Assembly: GCA_905331475.1 (NCBI GenBank)
Contig: CAJNYU010002424.1
Span: forward strand, 186,001 to 250,000
Reading direction: 5' to 3'
From: Rotaria socialis
Taxonomy: Eukaryota; Rotifera; Eurotatoria; Philodinida; Philodinidae
Length of the DNA: 64,000 nucleotides
Below are positions 12,879-25,278 of the stretch, piece after piece. The notes beneath the pieces were generated by a model that searched no databases, was not told the DNA's origin, and was given only the letters and a program-made list of their open reading frames with translations. A program made the translations under genes and the position numbers. Every line of letters begins with the position of its first letter. The first letter of the stretch is position 1.

Positions 12879-15142
12879 TTAACGATTAAATTCAAAATCA
12901 CAATAGCTCGGACCATTGACTGGTGCAGCTGGAATGCCACGTCGTAAATATCGACAACGATGTTCTTCAAGTCGAGGTGTTGCTGCATTAGGATCGGTCA
13001 CATTAGCTGCTGACCATAAACGTTCGGCAACTGTTGCTGCTCTCGGCCATGTCGTCGTAATAACATTTGTTGCATCAATAAATTCTAAATAGATTTCAAC
13101 AAAAAAATATGTACTACGTGTATTATTTTATTTTAAAACTATAATTTACCGCCCCACATGCAAGCTTCACCGCCGACAACTAATTTCTTTTGTGCATCGG
13201 TACCTAGTACAAACCATAAACATAATATTTTTGAAGTATTTTTAAAGCAAAATTTTACCTGCAAAATTATGTGGATCACATTTGTAATAATTAACCCAAT
13301 CTTTACCATAAGAAATATAATTTAAATACCTAAAAATTTGAAAAGATTTCTCTTAAATTAAATCATACGAATTTCGGTGATCCTACCAGCATGTTGATAA
13401 AAGAGTACGATAACCTAATTTAGTAACACGTGCTAATTCATCTGGATATGGATCCTTAACAATTGAAAAACAAAGTCTCGTTCCATTTCCATGATAACTT
13501 TTATTATTTTTTTCTATTTTACCTTCCAAACTTCAACAACAGTATCAGCTTTTACTGTTACATTATTATCAATAATTTCTTGCCATACAGCGTAACCTTT
13601 GCCTGTAGATCCAACAATATCGACTACCCTATAAATAAATAAAAAAAAGAGTCCATGTTTTCTTTTTGATATTTGCTATTTTTCTTATAAATCATATACT
13701 TTTGCATGTAATATTGTTCAAGTAGAGAATAATCATTTCCGAATCCCATTTGTTTCATAAAAGCTTGAACATCTGGATTACTTCGCCTATGAATAAATTG
13801 GTTGTTATTCATTTTCAAATAGATTACAAACTCTTACCAACAGTCAAAATCAACTTCATCGCCACCCAAATGAACATAATGATCGGGAAAAACAGTTGCG
13901 ACTTCACTAAACATTTTTTTCAAAAAATTAAATGTCGAATTTCGACTTGGATCCATAGGTCCAAATTCATTATTTGGTTTTCCTCCACTATAACAATGTG
14001 TTAAAATATCAATCACTCGTCCCCATGATTGTGTATGGCCTAATCATAGAAAATCAAATTCTCATTTTCTTTACTGATTTTTGCTTCTTCTAAATTTCAA
14101 ACCTGGTGAATCAAACTCAACAACAACACGAATACCACGTTGTCGTGCAAATTCAATTAGACTTGCAATATCTTCTTGTGAATAGACATGATCTTGATTA
14201 TAGGCTCCTGCACCACTTAAATCTGGAAATGAACGAGATTCATATGGAAATGATTGATCATCAACAATATGAAAATGAAATACGTTCATTTTACTGTTTG
14301 ACATTGCTTCCTAAAATTAAATTAAAAATATGCTAGATCCATATTTGGATTTCAATAGCATGAATCAAGTTTTGTTTACTAAATTTATTTTTAATGTTTT
14401 TATTGAAATAAAATGTCGTGATGTGTCAAGAAGTAGCCCACGATGTTGAAAACGAGGAAAATCAATGATTGTTGTTTGATTGATAGCTAACTAGAATTTA
14501 AATTAGAAAAATTAAACAAAATAAGTTTCAATCGAATTTACTCCAAGATTATCATCAGGATAAATCAGATGACTAAATGTTTCAAGTCCACGAATAGCAC
14601 CCCATATTGAAACCGCTTCAAGCACGGCGCTGTCAGAAGTAACAACAATCGTGTCTTTAAACAAACAAATTATAGCAAATATGTTTGCAAAATTAAATTT
14701 CTATTCGCTTACATGATTCGTCTGATTCGAGAGTTGGATATTGTTCACAGGGTTCTTGTATATAAACATTGAGTCGTTTCAATAAAGGCGTATCACGAAG
14801 ATCAAATAGAGTTTTTTTTGGTTTATCTTTTATTTCATCGATAACTGATTCGGGATCCAAGATATAATTTAAATAAGAATATGGATAGAATATCAATTTA
14901 TAATAACGATCCAATGCACTTGTAAGTAGATCGCATGTTTGACTTGTTTGATTAACTAAGAAATGAAAAGCAGCTGGATGTACACCATATTGTTGTGGAG
15001 TTGTATGAATTGCTTGAGGCTGTGGCCACGGTTGTCCAACAGTTGCCTGAACATAAAACGAATTCAATGGATCACGAGGCCGTTTTCCATGACTATGAGA
15101 GACCACAGCCAATAAAACAAGTAGCAACGCTGATGAACGCAT
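12879..15142 (-). CDS. HEXB: Lysosomal beta-N-acetylhexosaminidase (GH20)
   Basis: Eleven exons on the minus strand give 551 residues: 14713-15142, 14542-14654, 14380-14490, 14103-14310, 13838-14039, 13700-13786, 13523-13628, 13387-13454, 13259-13329, 13150-13203 and 12879-13084. Residues 1-19 are a signal peptide (Leu-rich core, break near HSHG). The N-terminal domain leads to the GH20 barrel, marked by [26 protein letters not shown] and the catalytic pair in HLGGDEVDF (about Asp348/Glu349), then GGEACMWG and [13 protein letters not shown]. The enzyme removes terminal GlcNAc or GalNAc from glycoconjugates in the lysosome, using substrate-assisted catalysis. Human HEXA and HEXB are 529 and 556 residues, so the gene is complete. 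I cannot say whether it is closer to the alpha or beta subunit; the symbol stands for the HEXA/B family. Confidence 0.96.
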
Positions 15143-17019
15143 TATTATCTTTAAAGAAAATAAAGTAAATTTTCACACGTGCATATAAGTATATATATAT
15201 ATCTACTGATAACATATAGTGTTGGTAAAAAATTAACCGCTCCCTTTTCATTTAACATTCTCGACCGACGCGAGATATCATCGACGAGATCCTTGTGTGC
15301 CTTATCAATTTTAGATATTACTTTATATCAACCTATTAACCAGGTATTTTAACTGTTATACATTTAATGTTAGACTATTTACTATGAAGATAAGGTTTTT
15401 TTTTCGAGATGAAAAAAGAAAAATGAAGCAAGCTGTTAAATACTTTTCTCGTTATGGTCCTACTTACTCTTCCTTCAGGTGCTTATCTTCACTTACCCGT
15501 GCTTTTTTTTATACACCATAACTTTATACTTAACAAAAACAAACTGTAATATAAAAAGACCTAAGAGAAGAAAATCATTCCATTGAAAAATTATTTATTT
15601 AAATTTTAATATTTCAGTTAGTTTTTGCATTATTATTTTCTGAAAAAAGAATTATTATCGTCAAGCGAGATCATATAATACTTTATTTAATACTATCTAG
15701 TTGCTCACTTTTGTAATTACTTTTCGTTTAATACTTCTTATGTTTTGTATATCCCTATTCTAGTGATGAAAAGAAAATAATATACGAGATCTGTTGAATG
15801 TAAAAGAAAAGAAAATTAATAAAAGTAGTGCAACAAATATTTTATTAGAATACAAGTACTACTAGCTTCATCGTCCTAAAGAATAGAAACCCATTGGACA
15901 GCTAATTTATTCTTGAAGGCATACATTTCTATATAACCTTTTATAAAAAGATATTTTAATCATATTAAAACTGAAAATTTACCACTAACTTCACTAGTAC
16001 ATCCATACTTTTAACCTATGTAGCTAATGAATTCTTTGTCGGTGTCATACTATCAAAATAAACAATTGATATGTTTTAACAAGCACGTTATATTAATAGT
16101 ATAGAAAATAATGCTCGAGCTCTGAAGAAACTTTACGTGACTTACGTCAGTGTAGGCCGACCTGATGACAGCATAATAATTGAGTCTTTACTAGTGTTCA
16201 TAGATTATTGAGTCAGTTCACATAGTACTCTTATACAATAGCATTTGTGTTTTTGAGCTGATCGATTTTTGCGTAATTAATTTATATTATGATTTTGTTT
16301 TTAAATAAGTAAACTTTTCAATCAACAACAATACAAAGATTACTGTCACGTTAATTAAAATTTCTCTCGATAAATTTTTGCGTCAGATAGAATCTTACAT
16401 GTCTTAACTCATAGTGATAGTCAACAGAAAAAATAATAGGTACACACTGAAATTAATTAGGTGCATAAACTGAAATGTTACAACCATTGAAATATAATGA
16501 GGTAATCTATACAATGCTCGAGTATTAATTATTTTCAACAAAAAAACATATGTAGAATCTCTCGTAAGCTATAGATTTTGGCATTCAATTACTATCCTAT
16601 GCAAGGAAATATTTCGATAGAAGTTTTAGTTTTACAATCATCCTGTCTCATTAGTTTCATGCAAGCACGCTATCGTTAGGATACAAAACAGAAGCAGTAA
16701 AAATAATGAAACGAAAAAAGTTTGTTTGCAAAAGTTATTCGTTTTAATAACAAAAAAAGGAACAACTAAAATAATTATCCAGTATTCGTTTTCAAAAATT
16801 TGTTATTTATCTGCTGATTCAAGAATGACTTTTTAGTTATTTCCTGCGTTTCTCAATCTTGTTTTTTTATGTTTTCACTTTTTCTAACAAATCCATACTA
16901 CAAAGGAAAAGTAGACAAAGATCGCAACGAAAACAGTTGTTTAATGTATAAAAAACCGTAACTGGCTCAATAATACAAAATATGTATATTGAACAAAACT
17001 ATCTAAATAAAGTGTTATT
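15143..17019. other. Intergenic region upstream of hexosaminidase
   Basis: AT-rich, with no exon chain or recognisable repeat. It holds the hexosaminidase 5' flank and the 3' flank of the NKRF-like gene. Confidence 0.6.
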
Positions 17020-20000
17020 TTATAAAGTTCCATCATCACAAGCATCAGGAGCCATCCATTTCGGCGATACTGGGCCCATTTTAACACATGAACGTTGTGA
17101 TAATTGTGTTATAATAGGTTTAGGTTGAGTTTGAGCTTTTAATTCATATCGGGCTGTTTCACCGCCATGTGTTAATAAATGATCAACAAGCTGATCAACA
17201 TTTCGTTTTTGTGTAACACGAATCTGAATTTAAAAACAATAGTAAAAATAAATATCTTTTTAACGAAACATTTGTTTAGCTTACACGTCGTTCACCATCA
17301 CGACCATAAGAATTTGATGTTAAATGTAGTTTCATAGCTTCTTTATGGATAGATTTTCTTTCTTCACTATTAAATTCATTCGCAAATTGTAATTCTCCGT
17401 CGTCGTCGTTGTTAGAAATAAATTCTTCGAGTACACGTCGTAAATTTTTTATAAATATTTGATTTGGAAATAAACCGTTACTACCCAAGCCTTTTCGTCC
17501 TTGTAAATCTTCAATTTGTATTGGCTCGGCAATACCTTGCAAGTCTTTACCGATACCACCACCAACCCAACCCATTTTTTTTAATAATTTAGAGCCCATC
17601 TCTTCCTTTTTCGGTTCATTTGTAGCCATTGTTGTTAAAGATGCTGTTAATGATTGTTGATCATGTAGTTGTGAGCGTGTTATTAATTTACATTTCATAT
17701 TTATGATTTCATTTTCATTTTCATTGGTAGACATATCACTAGCAAGATGTTTTGTTTTGATACTTGGATAGAGTGTTTTTAGCATTTCAATTGCTTTTTT
17801 TGCACCAGCTTGTTTAGCTGCAACTTTAGTTGGCGCTATCCATGACATGAAAAATCGATTATTAATCGTATAGGTTATCATAAATCCATTGGGTACATGA
17901 ACGAATTCATATTTAAGTTCAAGTTTATTTTTTGACAAGGATGTAAATAACATCGAAACATAGTGACCTGGAATCGTTTCATCAAAATCAAGTAATTCAA
18001 AAACAACAAATGTATTTGGAATAAGACGACGAATATTATTCACAATAGATTCGTCGGTCGATGAAATACATTTCGATAGATCTTTTCCAATCTCGACACG
18101 TGTTAATGGAGGTTCAATCAATGCCGGTGGAGGAATGCATACACCAGCTGCTGTATAATATTCTTGTTCACGTTGTGTGCCTTCTTCAACTCGACGTTCA
18201 TGAAAATGACGTACAGCTGATGTTGTAGATGCAGTAACAGCAGATAGATTTGTTGGTGGTCCCCAACGAGTTTGCCTTTCTTCGCTGCGTAATGATACTG
18301 GCCGACGAGGTGGCGGTACTTTAAGCAGACCTAACTCATCTTGATGACATACTAATACCCAACGGGTTTCATTATGTAATTCAAGGGAAAATGATTTAGC
18401 TGCTGAAATGGATTTTAATGCATTAGAATATGCCTAACAAATAAAAAAAATAGATATGATTTATTCACTAGCTTTAGTAGAAGCAGTGAAATATGAAACA
18501 ATCATTGATTGATATTATCCGTCTATTTTATGAAATGAAACTTTTATCGACACAATTAATAACAGATATACACGCAGGGATGGCGCGAAGCAACAAAAAT
18601 ATAGGTGGGTTACTTGAAAACGGGAGGTTTTTTTTCAAAAATCGGAGTAAATTAATAAAAATTTCTTCTATTTTCTTCAAATCGGAGTAAAATTGAAACA
18701 AAAATTTCCAAAGTTGGGCCCCNTGAAGAAAATAGAAGAAATTTTTATTAATTTACTCCGATTTTTGAAAAAAAACCTCCCGTTTTCAAGTAACCCACCT
18801 ATATTTTTGTTGCTTCGCGCCATCCCTGTATACACGAGTATTAATTAGCTAATACATATATCGAAATAAATTTAATATGGTAAGATACAACGGAGAAAAA
18901 ATCTTTCAATTTGTATGATAGAAATTTTTCAGTCTTTGCAGCTCTTGTTGATATTCGATCGACAACTATATATCAAGAATATTTCCATCTGTCATATGTC
19001 ATCTACTTCTTAATTTCATTTCTGAAGAATCAATTAAAAAGACACCGAAGAGATGAGTCTGAAAATAGATTGAACAAAATATTTTTAACAAGAGTAGCTC
19101 GATCGCGTTTCACCTCTTAATCCCTCGAGAAAAGCATTTTCAGCTGCTCTACGTTATTTTGTAATTCTTAAACTATACCTGTTTCTTTGCTAATTTTTTA
19201 TTAATACCATATCCATTAGCAATTTCAATATGTTCAATAATTAAATGTCCATGAAAACCATTTGATGTTGCTTTATCAGCACATTCAAAATCTGAATGCA
19301 AATGATATTTATTGATTTGTGTTGATATAAGATCAATTGAATGACTCGCATCAGCTAAAGTATTCAATAAACTAAAAAGAAATGTTTGCATTTTAGATAA
19401 TTTTGCACGTTGTTGAGATAATAAAACAGGATCAACAGCATTTTTAGCTGCTTCAGAACATATTGGTTGTTGTATTGATTTTTTATTGTTCATCTAGATA
19501 AAAAGTTTTAGTTGCTTGAATTTAGATTCTAGTTAAATAAGTATTGTTCTATGGTTTAGAATTTTCTCAGCAATTTTTATTATCTCTCAGATCAATGTAC
19601 AGATATGAATGAAAATAAAAGAATAGAAAGAGAAAATATTTATTTTCTACTTGTTCGTGTAATAATTATTTCTTGTGTATCTCTCGAGTCTCATATTTCA
19701 TCCACATATCTGTACACTGACCTGTAACGAAACTTGTGGAATTATTGGATTGATGAAACAGGACCAAATACTGATTATTGTACAGTTGATAAGTAGAACT
19801 GAAAGGGAGAGATAGATGACATAACGATTAGCATATAAAGAATGAATCATGCTGTATTTCGCAGAAGTCACAGTAGATTTTCATCATGATGCAAATATTT
19901 CATTTGATTCATTACAAATTTTCACTTAACACCTGATAGTACCACATTATCTGTATTTTTTAGTCTCGATGCACCGAGCAGATTCAGAATAAATGACTCT

Positions 20001-23000
20001 AAAAATTCTTCTTCTGTTTTATCAAGATAGAATTTGTACGCTTGCTTTTATCTTCTCTATACATCTAGCATCTCTAGATTTTAAAACTCAAACTAGTTCA
20101 AATATTGTTTTAAGAAAAATGGATGATTTGATTGTATTTTTGCAAAACACAATGACACTCATCTTTTCTCAAACATCCAAACTCGATGAGCGTCTAATTA
20201 AGAAGTTTTAGCAGATAGCTTTGAACTAATGATTAATTGAAATATTGTACAATTAAGACGAAAGCTGACGAAATTGAATAAGAGAGATTTGATAACAAAA
20301 AGAAAACAAATTTTAGGAGGCACTTATTCTAAATTTATATGTTCCATTACTTCTGAATAATAATAAAAACTGTATGTTATTCCGTCTGTGAAAAATAAGC
20401 ATTTGTAGATAATCTAATGAGTAATCTATTTAAAGCCCGCACAATTCGATTATATTGAAAGACTACTGAGAATTATGTAAAATAAAGAGAATTTCATTCT
20501 TTATAAGCCAACCATTAGAATAGTTTCTGTCTTTGTTTATATCTTTGTGAGATACTTTTTCAACATCTATGGTTAAATCTATAAATAATTTTTTTAAGAA
20601 AAAACTATTAATATTCTTTTTACTTGATCATCGACTGTTTTTGTTGGAAATGAATACACAGGCGGGTTATTATTCATATTTTCCTGCTGTTGTTGTTGAG
20701 CTGCTTGTTCTATTTCAGCAATAACTGCCTAAATATAATACTAGTATATCACCAAGATAATTATTCACAATACACATACTGCAACGCTAGATGGTGTTGT
20801 GGCTACTGCTTCAATAGTTGCCATTGTTTTATTGTTTATCGTTTGATGAGGTACAGGTGGTGGCGGGGATAAAGGTCGGTGAATACGTTTTGGCTTTGTG
20901 AATAAAGGCGATCCTCGACCCCATTGTTGCCAATATTGTTGTTCGAGTTTACTTTGTTGTCGAGCTGTACGTCCAGCTATTGTTGTTGTATCACGCGCAT
21001 GCACAAAATTCATTTTTGTATTAGACATTGGATGATTTGATGGTATAGTAAAAGATTCTTTATCTTCATCATCCTCATATGTACTAAAATCGTCTTGGTC
21101 TTCATTTGAAGTTATTTTTATCAGCTCATATTGTTCACGGTCATCTTTATTTAAAGATAATTTAACGTCAAAACTTTCATTTAAAAATCGATTTAGTGCT
21201 TGTTGAAAGCAATTTCTTTTACAAAATTTTTTATTAGTACCTTGACCGGCAGTTATATAAACTTCGTCAATATAAAGTTTACCACGAAATGTTTGTGTTA
21301 AAAACGAAGTAGCATGTGTTCCATGAGAACTCAATTGATTTATGGAATCATCTGGACGATAATCAATAAATAAACGTTGTTGATTACCAATTTGATATAT
21401 ATCTTCAATAGCATGATCATTTTCATCACTATTCGTACGATTTTGAGCTGCTTCAATGAATTGTTTCAGTTGCTCAGCAAATGTGCGTAGACGAATAAGT
21501 TTTGTTTCAGCAGATTCATATAACGTGACTTTTGGATCTACTGGTGTTTGTTTGACTTGTTGAGGTGGTATCGGTGGCGGTGGCGGTGGCGGTGGTGTTC
21601 GTGTTGATGGTGACACTGGATTAGATGGGAAAGATGATGAAAATGAAATAAAATTTGGAAAACTGGAAAAAGATGAATTCAGTGGAACGTTGGACATTGC
21701 TGTACTAGAAGACAATAAATAGATACTTCAGAATTTAAAAACAATAAGCGTTCATTTTTTTAGGTAAATGTATAAAAGAGTTTGTAGATTAAAATGATAG
21801 TTCGTAAAAGTACGTTGCATCAATTTTTCAAATACAAGTCTGAACACAGAGATGAACCTTCGAGATAGATTTGAGAGCAATGGAACCCTCAAAATAGTTA
21901 GGAGCTATTTAAAAAAACATCGGTATGCAGGATTGAGATATTAAAATGAAAGTTTTGTTTTTTTAGCAAACATAACCATAACAAATTTGGCTAGCTTGAA
22001 TGTCAGGGATCTGCGAATTATAATATTAGACACTTTTTGATTGAAGTACATCAAGTTTTTAAAAAAAGTGCAAAAGTTCTTTGTACGCTTTAGGGGTGTC
22101 AATTTACAGTTTATTTAATGTAAATTTAACTTCGTGAAAAGTTAATTTAATTTAAAATTAAATTCTATAAAGTTAAATTTAAAATAAATTAAAATTTTTC
22201 TCCTACAAAAATTTATTTCTCGATTTAATAAATTTTTTAAATTTTAAATTTAAATTTAATAAATTGTTTGGATGGATGCACATCATTGCTACGAGGAAAA
22301 TACGTGACTTTAACAGTAGTAAATACTAAATGAGAGGAGAACCTAGTATTTTAGATTAATATTTATTCATAATAGTCAAAATGTCTCTACAGATTATGCA
22401 TGATGCGCCATCTTTCTTCTTCAAAATATCGGGATACTCATAAAAATATATTTCATAGCACAATTCGTAGAAGAATGACTAGTTGACTTTAAATAGTAGC
22501 AATCAAGTCAAAAACTATGTTTATCAACTAGTGTTCAAAATTTAATTTAAATTAATTTAAATTTAATTAAATTTAAATTTTTTGAATTTCAATTTATTTT
22601 AAATTTAACTTTTCATTTAAAAAAAATTTAATTTATTTAATTTTAAATTTTTGAAAATTTATTTCTCGATTTAATGAATTTTTTTGAAATTTAAATGTGA
22701 CACCCTTAGTACTCTTTGTTTTCGATAGTATATGAAAGTAAGACCAGTTGTCAGTTGCATTTAAAATTGAAGCATTTTACTCAAAACTGTCACGAAGATT
22801 TCTATGGCATCTCGTTTTCACTATAAGAAGCTGAAAAACTAGAATTTATATTTCCTAGAAATTCTGAACATTTCAAACTTTGCGAGGACTTGATACTTCT
22901 AGAATTTTTTTACAAACAAATCAGTTTCTAACTTATGAAAAACAATCTGTATCAATATAATAATGTCACTGAAATGACAAAAACAATTGATCCTATTTCT

Positions 23001-23481
23001 TGTTGGTATTCTTGATAATTCAATCATTTTTCTAATGAAAAACTCACTTTGTCATAAGTGCATTACGTTTATTATTTACACCAGTTAATTCCTGACTTGT
23101 TGGACGTTTTCCCGAAGAATTCGAAAGTTTTTCAGAAAGTTGATCAAGTAATGATTTTAATGGTTCCGAATATTTGCCTATTGAAAAAAGAAAAGAGAAA
23201 ACAATAGAATTGTTTTGTGAATTTGTAATTGTAGATCACTAAACTCATAATAATAAACAAAATGAATTCAACATACATCCAAGACATTTTGTATTCGCGT
23301 AACATTGCGCAAGACATAAAAGCCTTTCTTCATTGTAATCAGATCGAAATGCGTCAATAAACTGTTTTCGATAAAGCCATTGTTGATCACTTTCATTCGG
23401 TAGACGAAATCGATCAACATTAAATGTTGTTGTCATCGATTGATTTGTATCTGTTGCATCCATTAAATTATCATTTATCAT
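17020..23481 (-). CDS. NKRF: NKRF-like nuclear RNA-binding protein (XTBD, dsRBD-like, G-patch, R3H)
   Basis: Seven phase-compatible exons on the minus strand, 23277-23481, 23048-23177, 20780-21704, 20624-20728, 19179-19493, 17285-18433 and 17020-17223, give 1010 residues. Exons 1-2 form an XRN2-binding XTBD domain (QWLYRKQFI, RLLCLAQCYANTKCLGCKY). dsRBD-like segments lie near residues 240-290, 510-570 and 720-785, the last with a KVAAKQAGAKKAIEML helix. A G-patch (about 836-880; LLKKMGWVGGGIGKDLQG, KGLGSNGLF) precedes an R3H-type C terminus (about 918-975). This is the NKRF order. In mammals NKRF recruits XRN2 and the helicase DHX15 in pre-rRNA processing and is reported to repress NF-kB targets. 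The product is about 300 residues longer than human NKRF (about 690), mostly from a Ser/Pro-rich region and a Gln/Asn-rich linker (exon 4). Introns 2 and 5 carry transposon remnants. Confidence 0.9.
18567..18836. mobile_element. hAT-like fold-back MITE in an NKRF intron
   Basis: The element is 18575-18828. Its arms, 18575-18679 and 18724-18828, are perfect 105-base inverted repeats around a 44-base loop. Ends are CAGGGATGG and CCATCCCTG. An exact 8-base duplication, TATACACG, flanks it at 18567-18574 and 18829-18836. CAGGG termini and 8-base target duplications are typical of the hAT superfamily. There is no transposase, so it is non-autonomous. Part of the loop (AATCGGAGTAAAATTG) is a diverged copy of arm sequence. 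An ambiguous base (N) at 18723, the last loop base, suggests the hairpin was hard to sequence or assemble. A short ORF over the left arm is not a gene. Confidence 0.88.
19494..20623. other. Large NKRF intron 4
   Basis: 1,130 bases between exons 4 and 5. AT-rich, without a recognisable repeat, RNA gene or coding frame. Confidence 0.55.
22083..22716. mobile_element. Degenerate hAT-like element, AT-rich, in NKRF intron 2
   Basis: The element is 22091-22708. Its ends are inverted repeats with one mismatch: TAGGGGTGTC at 22091-22100 and GACACCCTTA at 22699-22708. Flanking octamers GTACGCTT (22083-22090) and GTACTCTT (22709-22716) match at 7 of 8 bases, as expected of an aged 8-base target duplication. 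The interior is dominated by AATTTAAATTT-like runs at both ends around a more normal core (about 22262-22538). A segment like ATTTATTTCTCGATTTAAT occurs near 22209 and again near 22656 in the same orientation. There is no transposase. Confidence 0.7.
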
Positions 23482-23691
23482 ATTATTTTATTTCATAACG
23501 AAGAGAAAATAAACAATCTAGAAAAACGAGCAATCATCATAAACGTCCGAAAAAAATTACTAATTTAATTTCATTCATATTACATATGACATGAATGGCG
23601 AAACTGGATTACATAAATATCAAAATTTAAAACAAAAAAAAACACAATACTTTTTCACATTGAAAATCATTAATTGTGAATACTAGTTTAA

Positions 23692-24921
23692 TTACATGAT
23701 TCTTTTTCTCCAATATTGGATTAAGCATTCAAATCTCTCTCTGACAGCATTGGTATATGATTTTCCATAGGGTTGATGACGATCAATTAACGCTTGTAAA
23801 TCTTGTTTTGCCTGTTCAACAACCTATTCCAATCAATAAAAAACAATATATTACCTTCAATTGAAGTAAAACATAAAACTTACGTCATCAATTGGATCTT
23901 GTGATGCATCAAATTGCACAGGATCACCAATATGTAAGGTTATTTTAGCTGGAATTGGTATTTGAATAAATGTTACTAGAAACCATGCAGTGGACGCTAA
24001 TAAAATTATGAAATGGCTAATAAATGGAATATTTAAGTCGATAATATAGGCAAATAATCGGCCAAGTCCTAAACGATTCCAAAGCCAAAGTGTTGGATTC
24101 CAGCGCATTTCATCAACATTAGATAAGAAAAGAGGAACAATTGGTACTTGAGCTTGTGTAGCAATATAAGCAAAACCCTTTCCTACAAAGTCATAAGATA
24201 CAAAATCAATATATAATATCTGTATAGTTGAACAACTTACGTTTTTTAGGCCAACATACTTTATATGCATTTTCATGACCAACCATTCCTTCCTCTGCTC
24301 CACCTGAAATCATATACGAAATTATCTATCACAAAATCATATACGTTAATATTAATTACCCGGTACAACAGCCACCCAAAATCCACTTTTCAACAATGAT
24401 AAAGCACTTTTTGGTTCACCGGGTACAGAACCCATCAATCGTAAAATTGGAAAAAATGGAGTTAAATATCGATGAATTAGAGATCTAACTAATTGAACTA
24501 CGATGAAATTGGAAAACAGATAAAAATACAAATATTTACCGCATAACTCGACCTGTCATATGATAGACGCATACAACCGTTCCCACTATTTCACCATTAT
24601 GTGTTGAATGTCGAGCAATAAACAGACAACCTCGATCAGGATCAATTTTTTCTATTCCTTTAACTGTTGAATTTGACAAAAAGAAAAAGGTAAATTTTTT
24701 TAAATGAATACATATCATTCAATTATACTTTCAAATCCATGAAAATAAATGAAAAAATAATAATAAACAAATGTTAATAGGCGAAAAAACCATGATTCAC
24801 CAATATATTGATCAGGTAAAAAAGCGAGACGTGTACGAAGATTATAATGTCGAGCTTCATTTCGTGCTACGGGATCGGATATAGCTGAATTAATTTTCTT
24901 TCCTATATTCATAACATCCAT
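23692..24921 (-). CDS. TMEM68-like membrane acyltransferase (PlsC/LPLAT superfamily)
   Basis: Six minus-strand exons, 24729-24921, 24540-24663, 24360-24484, 24241-24303, 23884-24182 and 23692-23823, give 311 residues, close to TMEM68 (324). A membrane segment lies near residues 45-60 (FRLLTFVYYYFFIYF) and another near 225-245. Acyltransferase marks are GCLFIARHSTHNGEI (active-site His region), VAVVPGGAEEGMVG (PGGxxE-type motif) and KGFAYIATQAQVPIVPLF. The family transfers acyl groups to glycerolipids at the ER; TMEM68 is reported to make mono- or triacylglycerol. The usual His-x4-Asp acid is not in register here: the nearest acid is Glu in HSTHNGE. The ATG at 24921 is taken as start. The frame is open to about 24963, where TTTGTTTCAG resembles an acceptor, so an upstream exon is possible. 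The subfamily is less sure than the superfamily. Confidence 0.8.
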
Positions 24922-25278
24922 GATATAAAAGGAGCCGAAATTTTTACTAATTATCTGAAACAAATCAAAGATATTCAGTGATTCTTATTCTATATTGCAC
25001 ACAACATTGAATAGATCTGGGTAACGACAATGAATAGAATGATAAACATAAGATAGACAATAAGAGAATGCAATAAAATACGAAACTATTTGATCCTTTT
25101 TCTCCTACTGACGGCACACCGATTCGAATACAGAAAGAAATATTTAAGAAAAAAAAATGCAATAATTTCAGTTAATAAGATAATCGACAAAAATACAATC
25201 ATAACATAGAAGTATTTATTTGAATTTTTTGGAAAAAAATATGATTTTTGTTCGCTTTCATTATTCGATTAATCATTA
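24922..25278. other. Spacer between acyltransferase and SCAMP genes
   Basis: Holds the acyltransferase 5' flank and the SCAMP 3' flank. A minus-strand AATAAA (TTTATT at 25215-25220) lies about 60 bases past the SCAMP stop. No separate gene is seen. Confidence 0.55.

Noticed and set aside
18493..18690. 65-residue ORF in an NKRF intron
   Set aside because: It runs across the left arm of the hAT-like fold-back element.
24922..24963. Upstream TTG as start of the acyltransferase
   Set aside because: It is not a normal eukaryotic start; the preceding TTTGTTTCAG looks like a splice acceptor. The first ATG (24921) is used, with an upstream exon left open.
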